Shown here in pieces: positions 1 through 4,548 of a DNA stretch of 10,876 nucleotides (its first letter is position 1; each line of letters starts with the position of its first letter). The position numbers and the translations under genes are program-made. The stretch is from the NCBI GenBank assembly GCA_036272815.1, contig DATAYA010000164.1, forward strand, positions 1 through 10,876. The letters run 5' to 3'. The notes below the pieces were generated by a model. It worked only from the letters and a program-made list of their open reading frames with translations. It had not been told where the DNA came from and did not search any database. Origin of the DNA: DATAYA01 sp036272815 (lineage in GTDB: Bacteria; Pseudomonadota; Alphaproteobacteria; Acetobacterales; Acetobacteraceae).

Positions 1-1178
1 GCCAGCAGCGCCGCCCTGGCTACTTGCGGCCCAAACTCGGCCGGGTCACCAACCCGCATTGCGGCCGCTACGCGCCCAGAGATGTTGAACGCCGCACGCC
101 CGATCCGCTCCACTCGCTTTCGCTGGCTGCCCAGCTTGGCGTGGAACGTCACGCCGTCCAGCGCCGCAACCCGGTCCGCGAGCCGCGTCTTCCGGTCCAA
201 ATCCCAGAAATGCCGCGCATCGGCAAACCGCGCCCGCAGCACCCGCTCGTTCCCGGCGACGATCGCCGCCCCGCCATCGTCCGGCTCTATGTTGGCCGCA
301 AACGCGAAAGCCGGCGCCATCGCGCCCGCCGCATCGCGCAGCGCGAACACCCGCTGGTTCACCCGCATCGAGACCTGCATGACCTCCGGCGGCAGGTCCA
401 TGAAGGCGGGGTCGATCCGCCCGGCCATCGGCACAGGCCACTCGACGAGACCGGAAACCTCGTCCAGCAGCGCCTCGTCCGGGATCACCGAGAAACCCTC
501 CGCCTCGGCCACGCGCGCGATCCCCGCGGCCACAACCGCGCGCCGCTCGGCCGCATCCGCGATCACGCGGCGGCTGCGCAGCGTCGCCTGCCATTCCTCG
601 GCCGAGCCGACCGCGACCGCGCCCGGAGCCAGAAACCGATGCCCCTCGGTCAAGTTCCCGGAAACCAGTCCGTGCCCGTCATCCTCGCCGTCGCGCAGGT
701 CGAAGCGCACCACCTCGCGGTCGAGCAGGCAGACGATGCGCCGCAGGGGACGCACCCAGGTGAAGCGGCTGGTGCCCCAACGCATCGATTTCGGCCACGG
801 GAAGCGCCGCAGCAGCGTCGGCAGCACCTGCGCGATCAGGGTCGCCGCCGGAATCGTGGGGGCGGATTTCTCCAGCACCCAGAACGCGCCTTCCTCGCGC
901 AGGTCGTCGCGCGCCGCGCCATGCTTGCGCAGGAACCCGGCCAGCGCCTGCTCCGGCGCGCCGATGCGCGGGCCGCGCTCGCTGCTGGTCTGCGCCGCGA
1001 CCGACCCCGCGACCTCGGCCGCGAGCGCGATCCGCCGCGGGCCGGAGAAGCGGCGCATCCCGCTCGGCGCGAGTGCCGCCAGGGCCTCGCCCGCCAGCCG
1101 CGCGAGGTCATCAGCCGCGCGCACCTGCATGCGCGCGGGGATTTCCTCGGAGAACAGCTCCAGGAACAGCGCCGGCAT
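1..1178 (-). CDS. glyS: Glycyl-tRNA synthetase beta subunit, N-terminal part (cut by window edge)
   Basis: This is the beta subunit of the two-subunit bacterial glycyl-tRNA synthetase. With GlyQ it charges tRNA-Gly in the cytoplasm. About 392 residues are visible, against roughly 690 for full-length family members, so the C-terminal part lies left of the window. The N-terminus reads MPALFLELFSEEIPARM, the usual GlyS opening. It is followed by SGPRRIAL, a segment KSMRWGTSRFTWVRPLR near residues 125-145, and MQVSMRVNQRVFAL. The visible part ends just before the region where a KADL-type motif is normally found. The start at 1178 is chosen from this family N-terminus. No Shine-Dalgarno sequence precedes it. 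The ATG lies 2 bp after the TGA of the vapC-like remnant, so translation may be coupled to that upstream frame. No internal stop or frameshift was seen. The identification is secure; the coupling is inferred. Confidence 0.95.
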   Translation of the reverse strand, partial: MPALFLELFSEEIPARMQVRAADDLARLAGEALAALAPSGMRRFSGPRRIALAAEVAGSVAAQTSSERGPRIGAPEQALAGFLRKHGAARDDLREEGAFWVLEKSAPTIPAATLIAQVLPTLLRRFPWPKSMRWGTSRFTWVRPLRRIVCLLDREVVRFDLRDGEDDGHGLVSGNLTEGHRFLAPGAVAVGSAEEWQATLRSRRVIADAAERRAVVAAGIARVAEAEGFSVIPDEALLDEVSGLVEWPVPMAGRIDPAFMDLPPEVMQVSMRVNQRVFALRDAAGAMAPAFAFAANIEPDDGGAAIVAGNERVLRARFADARHFWDLDRKTRLADRVAALDGVTFHAKLGSQRKRVERIGRAAFNISGRVAAAMRVGDPAEFGPQVARAALL

Positions 1179-1180
1179 GG

Positions 1181-1484
1181 TCAGGCCGGCAGCGCGGAGG
1201 CGATGTCGGTCAGCGGGAAGTGGTCACCCTCGAACAGCAGCGCGTCCGCCTCCGTCGTGGCCGGCGCCCAGTCGAAGCCATCGCCAAGATCAAGGCGTGC
1301 CCGGGTGACGCACGCGACTTCGATCCGGGCGTCGCCCACGATCGCCGGGAACCGTGCCGCGATGGCCGGGGTGCCGCGCTCGTCGACCCGGATCGTCGCC
1401 TCCAGCCGGTTCACTGCGGACATGCGGCATCGCGCCGCCGCGAGCGTGGCGTCCGCGCGCCGCTCCACCGCCCGTCCTCGTCGC
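1181..1484 (-). pseudogene. VapC-like PIN-domain toxin, C-terminal remnant
   Basis: An open frame ending at TGA 1183-1181 encodes a segment resembling the second half of VapC PIN-domain ribonucleases. SAVNRLEATIRV recalls the VapC mid-region. DARIEVACVTRA recalls the strand before the third acidic motif. LDLGDGFDWA then ALLFEGDHFPLTDIASAL matches the family's LNFGDCFxYALA...LLFKGDDFxxTDI ending. The N-terminal half, with the first catalytic aspartate (normally a VVDTSA-type start), is absent. The stretch usually between the IEV and GDC motifs (AFxRFGKGxHPA) is also missing, and the GDC cysteine is glycine. It therefore cannot be an active RNase. The left boundary is approximate; the first ATG in this frame is at 1423 and would give 80 residues. 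It overlaps the VapB-like frame by about 70 bp in a different frame. Family assignment is from memory of conserved motifs. Confidence 0.7.
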
Positions 1485-1593
1485 GTTGCGGCGCCGCTGT
1501 CACCGCCGTGGTGAGGCTCTCCCCGGTCGGTTCGGCCAGCTCGGCCGCGAGCACGTATGCACCGTCGCCCTTGATGTTGAGCTGCACCCCCAT
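1411..1593 (-). pseudogene. VapB-like antitoxin, N-terminal remnant
   Basis: A 60-residue frame starts at the ATG at 1593, 9 bp after the glyQ stop. Its first 33 residues, MGVQLNIKGDGAYVLAAEL and then AEPTGESLTTAVTAA, resemble the N-terminal region of Rv0623/PSK-type VapB antitoxins. In that family an N-terminal strand is followed by a helix ending in TGESLTxAVTxAL. After this the frame runs into a low-complexity basic tail (PQRDEDGRWSGARTPRS...) unlike any antitoxin C-terminus. The alternative frame at that point continues into the VapC-like segment. The simplest reading is a vapBC operon that lost the VapB C-terminus and the VapC N-terminus through a deletion and a frameshift. No clear ribosome-binding site precedes the ATG. 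It may still be translated by re-initiation after glyQ, but a toxin-neutralising function is not expected. Confidence 0.65.
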
Positions 1594-1602
1594 CGCGGCA
1601 GA

Positions 1603-2508
1603 TTATTCCCCGGCGCCGGTAGAAACAACGGCGTCCCCGGCCGGTTCCCCCGCGACCCACGCCTCGCAGCACCCGCGCGCCAGCGTCCGCACCCGGCCGA
1701 TATAGGCCGCGCGCTCGGCGACGCTGATGACGCCGCGCGCGTCGAGCAGGTTGAACAGGTGGCTGGCCTTGATGCACTGGTCATAAGCGGGCAGCGCCAG
1801 CGGCGTCCCGTTCCTGGGCGCGAGCAGCGCCGCGCACTCCGCCTCCGCGTCGGAGAAATGCCGCGCCAGCATCGCCGTGTCGGCGTGCTCGAAATTGTAG
1901 GCGCTGTATTCCCGCTCGGCCCGCAGGAACACGTCGCCGTAGCGCACGCCCGCGCCATTGAAGTCGAGCGCATAGACGTCCTCGACCCCCTGCACATACA
2001 TCGCCAGCCGCTCCAGCCCGTACGTCATCTCGAAGCTCGGATAGGTGACAGGGATGCCGCCAACCTGCTGGAAATAGGTGAACTGGCCGACCTCCATCCC
2101 GTCGCACCACACCTCCCAGCCGAGCCCCCAGGCGCCCAGCGTCGGGCTCTCCCAGTCGTCCTCGACGAAGCGGATGTCGTGGTGCCGGGGATCGAGGCCG
2201 ATCTCGGCGTAGCTGCCGAGCAGCAGCTCCTGCGCGGTGTCCGGGCTCGGCTTCATGATGACCTGGTACTGGTAGTAGTGCTGCAGGCGGTTCGGGTTCT
2301 CGCCATAGCGGCCGTCGCCCGGCCGCCGACTAGGCTGCACGTAGGCGGCGCGCCAGGGACGCGGGCCGAGGGCGCGCAGCGTGGTCGCGGGGTGGAACGT
2401 GCCGGCGCCCATCTCGAGGTCGTAGGGTTGCAGGATCACGCAGCCCTGCCGCGCCCAATAGGCGTGCAGGCGCAGGATCAGGTCCTGGAAGCTCGGCGCG
2501 GCTCGCAT
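1603..2508 (-). CDS. glyQ: Glycyl-tRNA synthetase alpha subunit
   Basis: This is the class II aminoacyl-tRNA synthetase alpha subunit. It carries the glycine activation site and works as a complex with GlyS. The 301 residues match the usual length (about 300). Characteristic segments are SFQDLILRLHAYWARQGCVILQPYD at residues 6-30, MGAGTFHPATTLRALG, and the motif-2-like run GDGRYGENPNRLQHYYQYQV. They continue with GSYAEIGLDPRHHDIRFVEDDWESPTLGAWGLGWEVWCDGMEVGQFTYFQQVGG, and then SFEMTYGLERLAMYVQGV, the GlyQ motif-3 region. The ATG at 2508 is the first start after an in-frame TAA 9 nt upstream. No strong Shine-Dalgarno sequence is visible. The gene is separated from the ABM-like gene by a terminator-like hairpin, so it probably has its own promoter in or near 2509-2560. 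glyS follows in the same direction, with the vapBC remnant between them. Confidence 0.97.
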   Translation of the reverse strand: MRAAPSFQDLILRLHAYWARQGCVILQPYDLEMGAGTFHPATTLRALGPRPWRAAYVQPSRRPGDGRYGENPNRLQHYYQYQVIMKPSPDTAQELLLGSYAEIGLDPRHHDIRFVEDDWESPTLGAWGLGWEVWCDGMEVGQFTYFQQVGGIPVTYPSFEMTYGLERLAMYVQGVEDVYALDFNGAGVRYGDVFLRAEREYSAYNFEHADTAMLARHFSDAEAECAALLAPRNGTPLALPAYDQCIKASHLFNLLDARGVISVAERAAYIGRVRTLARGCCEAWVAGEPAGDAVVSTGAGE

Positions 2509-2556
2509 CGGCGGAGATTAGCAGGGCCGGGTCGACAGGCCAGGGGCGCGGCCCGC

Positions 2557-2617
2557 AACAAAAGCGGCCTCGTCCGCCTCCCGCAGAGAGCAGACGGACG
2601 AGGCGCTCGCGCCGCTT
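2557..2617 (-). terminator. Rho-independent terminator after the ABM-like gene
   Basis: On the minus strand, just after the stop at 2625, a perfect 10-bp inverted repeat is formed by GCCTCGTCCG (2567-2576) and CGGACGAGGC (2595-2604), with an 18-nt loop. An alternative longer stem adds AAGCGGC (2562-2568) pairing with GCCGCTT (2611-2617), with one bulge. In the minus-strand transcript the stem is followed by TTTTGTT (2563-2557), a good U-tract. This should separate the ABM-like transcript from glyQ. Confidence 0.75.
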
Positions 2618-2624
2618 CCGCCGC

Positions 2625-2960
2625 TCAGGCCGGCGCCATGGAGGATGCCAGGCCATAGGACTCCAGGAGGTTCAGGCTGAGCCGCATCGGCTCGGGCGGC
2701 GCAGCGCAGCGGCCGGCCAGGTCCTTCCTGTATGCCTTGAAGCTTGGAAGCTCCGTGAGGGGGCTGGAATCGTCCGCCTGGGTGTTGATGAACAGGTGGA
2801 CGAAATCCAGGCCGTCCCGGAAGAGCGCGTAGGCCACATGGTCCGGCGCTGCGGCCTGGAGTTCGGCGAACACCGCCCGGGCCAGGGCCTCGTTTTCGGC
2901 GGCGCGGTCCGGCTTGGTCGGGTAGCGCACCAGTGTCACTCTTTGCATGGCATTGGGCAT
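2625..2960 (-). CDS. ABM-fold-like small protein divergent from ECF sigma factor
   Basis: This 111-residue protein has no clear catalytic motif. Its pattern VTLVRYPTKPDRAAENEALARAVFAELQAAAPDHVAYALFRDGLDFVHLFIN (residues 8-59) looks like the dimeric alpha/beta-barrel fold of antibiotic-biosynthesis-monooxygenase (ABM)-type proteins: a strand, a long helix, then a strand pair. LPSFKAYRKDLAGRCAAPPEP suggests the second helix. There is no signal peptide, so it is probably cytoplasmic. The start at 2960 is chosen because AAAGGA sits about 8 nt upstream on the minus strand; the frame stays open further upstream but with non-protein-like composition. An ECF-type promoter-like element at 3014-3040 faces it, identical in core to the one before the sigma gene. 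A role with the sigma factor, such as binding or degrading a quinone or other reactive small molecule, is inferred only. Confidence 0.85.
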   Translation of the reverse strand: MPNAMQRVTLVRYPTKPDRAAENEALARAVFAELQAAAPDHVAYALFRDGLDFVHLFINTQADDSSPLTELPSFKAYRKDLAGRCAAPPEPMRLSLNLLESYGLASSMAPA

Positions 2961-3013
2961 GATCTTGGTCCTTTCGTTGATCGGCGGGCAGCACGCGCGC
3001 CGATGCAGGCAAG

Positions 3014-3040
3014 GACGCCGGGACGGGCGGGAAGGATTCC
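3014..3040 (-). promoter_or_regulatory. ECF-type promoter element facing the ABM-like gene
   Basis: On the minus strand GGAATCC (3040-3034) is followed by exactly 16 nt and CGTC (3017-3014). GGAAT-type -35 and CGTC-type -10 elements with 16-nt spacing are a classic ECF sigma promoter layout. The shared sequence with the opposite element (3066-3092) extends to GGAATCCTT-N11-CGGCGTC. The predicted transcription start would be about 6 nt further on, giving a leader of roughly 48 nt to the ATG at 2960. Confidence 0.6.
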
Positions 3041-3065
3041 CCCCGCGAGAGAAATTCGTCGGTGC

Positions 3066-3092
3066 GGAATCCTTTGCCTGGCGTTCGGCGTC
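3066..3092 (+). promoter_or_regulatory. ECF-type promoter element facing the sigma factor gene
   Basis: GGAATCC (3066-3072) is followed by 16 nt and CGTC (3089-3092), a copy of the minus-strand element at 3014-3040. The two -35 elements form a perfect 9-bp inverted repeat (AAGGATTCC at 3032-3040, GGAATCCTT at 3066-3074). The predicted start is near 3098, with a leader of about 47 nt to the sigma gene ATG at 3145. This implies that the sigma factor activates its own gene. Confidence 0.6.
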
Positions 3093-3144
3093 TGGAGAAC
3101 CGGGGCTCTGCCGGTCGGCAGCCGCCGGACGGAGAGGAGCGCGC

Positions 3145-4050
3145 ATGGCAGACGGGAGCTTGGGGCCGGAGGGGTTGGGCAGGCTGATGGCGGAACTGCG
3201 TCCGCGCCTGCACCGCTACTGCGCCCATATGGTCGGTTCGGCGATCGATGGTGAAGACGTGGTCCAGGAGGCTCTGGCAAAGGCAGCGGAGGCGTTCCCC
3301 GCCGCTGGCCAGATCGAGCGGCTGGAGAGCTGGCTGTTTCGCATCGCCCACAATGCGGCCCTCGACGCGCTGCGTCGCCGCAAGCGGCAGGGCGTGGTCC
3401 GGTCCGACATCGACCTGACCGGCTTCGCAGACGCCGGTGCCGCCGCCGATACGCGGGTGGCCGCAACCGCGAGCCTTGCCGCCCTCCTGCGCCTGCCCGC
3501 CACGCAGCGGTCGAGCGTGGTATTGATGGACGTTCTCGGCCATTCCCTGGCCGAGACGGCCGCCATCCTCGGCCTCAGCCTCCCGGCCGTGAAGGCCGCC
3601 CTCCATCGGGCCCGCGCACGACTGAGCGAACGCGCCGATGCCCGCGCAGACCAGGCGCCCAGTCCGGCCGCGGGTCCGGCCGCGGGTCTGGCCGCAGCGG
3701 ACCGGACGCGGCTGCGCGCTTATGCGGACCGGTTCAACGACCGCGACTTCGACGCCTTGCGCGACCTCCTGGCCGAGGACGTCCGGCTCGAACTGGTGAA
3801 CCGCACCCGCCTGGTCGGCCGAAAGGACGTCTCGGTCTATTTCAGCCGCTATGGCGCAACCTCCGACTGGCGTTTCTCGCCCGGGCTCGCGGACGGCCGT
3901 CCGGCGCTTCTGGTGAGCGATCCCGCCGATGCGGCGTGTGCCATCCGCTACGTGGTGCTGCTCGACTGGGCGGACGGTCGGATCGCGGCGATCCGCGATT
4001 TCCGGTTTGCGACCTACGTTACGGAGAGTCTGGCCATTTCTCGTCTTTAG
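3145..4050 (+). CDS. ECF sigma factor with C-terminal SnoaL/NTF2-like domain
   Basis: This 301-residue RNA polymerase sigma factor belongs to the extracytoplasmic-function group. Region 2 spans about residues 14-80, with DGEDVVQEALAKA and SWLFRIAHNAALDALRRRK, the core-binding and -10 recognition part. Region 4 spans about 113-160: LPATQRSSVVLMDVLGHSLAETAAILGLSLPAVKAALHRARARL, a helix-turn-helix for the -35. A repetitive PAAG linker (about 174-184) leads to a C-terminal SnoaL/NTF2-like domain (about 186-297: RAYADRFNDRDFDALRDLLAEDVRLEL...VGRKDVSVYFSRYG). ECFs with such extensions (ECF41 and similar groups) are usually controlled by the extension rather than by an anti-sigma factor, and no anti-sigma gene is visible within the window. 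The start is set by GGAGAGGAG at 3131-3139, 5 nt before the ATG. An ECF-type element at 3066-3092 suggests autoregulation. The exact ECF group was not determined. Confidence 0.92.
   Translation: MADGSLGPEGLGRLMAELRPRLHRYCAHMVGSAIDGEDVVQEALAKAAEAFPAAGQIERLESWLFRIAHNAALDALRRRKRQGVVRSDIDLTGFADAGAAADTRVAATASLAALLRLPATQRSSVVLMDVLGHSLAETAAILGLSLPAVKAALHRARARLSERADARADQAPSPAAGPAAGLAAADRTRLRAYADRFNDRDFDALRDLLAEDVRLELVNRTRLVGRKDVSVYFSRYGATSDWRFSPGLADGRPALLVSDPADAACAIRYVVLLDWADGRIAAIRDFRFATYVTESLAISRL
3662..3697 (+). repeat. Three 12-bp tandem repeats coding the sigma factor linker
   Basis: Units GTCCGGCCGCGG (3662-3673), an identical copy (3674-3685) and GTCTGGCCGCAG (3686-3697) lie in frame in the sigma gene. 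They encode a PAAG-type repeat between region 4 and the SnoaL-like domain. The 12-bp period keeps the frame, so slippage would change linker length without breaking the gene. Confidence 0.8.
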
Positions 4051-4098
4051 AGTTGCGCGAGGGCTCGCATCGCGCGGCGGCCCGAGCCCTCTAACTCT
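4049..4098. terminator. Hairpin shared by the convergent sigma factor and msrB genes
   Basis: AGAGTT (4049-4054) and GAGGGCTCG (4059-4067) pair with CGAGCCCTC (4083-4091) and AACTCT (4093-4098). This gives a 15-bp interrupted stem with a GCGC bulge on one side and a T on the other, around a 15-nt GC-rich loop. The stem includes or touches both stop codons. No U-tract follows on either strand, so it may act as a pause/stop structure, a Rho-assisted end or a 3'-end protector rather than a textbook terminator. Confidence 0.55.
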
Positions 4099-4537
4099 CC
4101 GGCTGCGCGCCCTTCGGCTCGAACGCCATCGCCGCCCCGTTCATGCAGAAGCGCTGGCCGGTCGGCGGCGGGCCGTCGGGGAAGACATGCCCGAGATGGC
4201 CGCCGCAGCGGGCGCAATGCACTTCCGTCCGGGCCATGAACAGGCTGCGGTCCTCCTGCGTGGCGACCCCCTCCGGCAGCGGCGCCCAGAAGCTCGGCCA
4301 GCCGGTGCCGCTGTCGAACTTGGTGGCGGCATCGAACAGCGCCTCGCCGCAGGCGGCGCAGAGGAAGGTGCCGGGCCGCTTCTCGCGGTCGAGCGGGCTG
4401 GTGCCGGCGCGCTCGGTGCCGTGGCCGCGCAGCACGCGGTACTGCTCGGGCGAGAGACGCTCGCGCCACTCGGCGTCGGTGTGCTCGACGGGGAAGTGCT
4501 CCGCCGGGCGGGTGCGGGTGCCGAACAGGGCTGCCAT
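4091..4537 (-). CDS. msrB: Peptide-methionine (R)-S-oxide reductase
   Basis: MsrB reduces the R-epimer of methionine sulfoxide in oxidised proteins. The 148 residues include the family N-terminus WRERLSPEQYRVLRGHGTERAGTSPLD and two zinc-binding CxxC pairs (C60/C63 and C108/C111). They also include GTGWPSF at 77-83, GGHLGHVFPDGP at 112-123, and the catalytic cysteine C131 in QRFCMNGAAM. The usual motif is RYCxNSxxL; here the serine after Asn is glycine, a mild deviation. No signal peptide is seen, so the protein is cytoplasmic. The start at 4537 is set by AGGAGG about 7 nt upstream; an in-frame ATG at 4582 lies inside the preceding gene and is rejected. The gene begins 11 bp after the CoxL-like stop, so the two are probably co-transcribed. 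It converges with the sigma factor gene, sharing the hairpin at 4049-4098. Confidence 0.95.
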   Translation of the reverse strand: MAALFGTRTRPAEHFPVEHTDAEWRERLSPEQYRVLRGHGTERAGTSPLDREKRPGTFLCAACGEALFDAATKFDSGTGWPSFWAPLPEGVATQEDRSLFMARTEVHCARCGGHLGHVFPDGPPPTGQRFCMNGAAMAFEPKGAQPES

Positions 4538-4548
4538 CGGGGCCTCCT

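Noticed and set aside
24..1514. 496-codon plus-strand frame opposite glyS and the vapBC remnant
   Set aside because: It is the antisense shadow of glyS, with Arg/Pro-rich sequence and no motif.
1181..1777. A single intact 198-aa gene ending before glyS
   Set aside because: Its first 110 codons overlap glyQ and the VapB-like frame and read as Arg/Gly-rich shadow. Only the last 80-100 residues look like protein.
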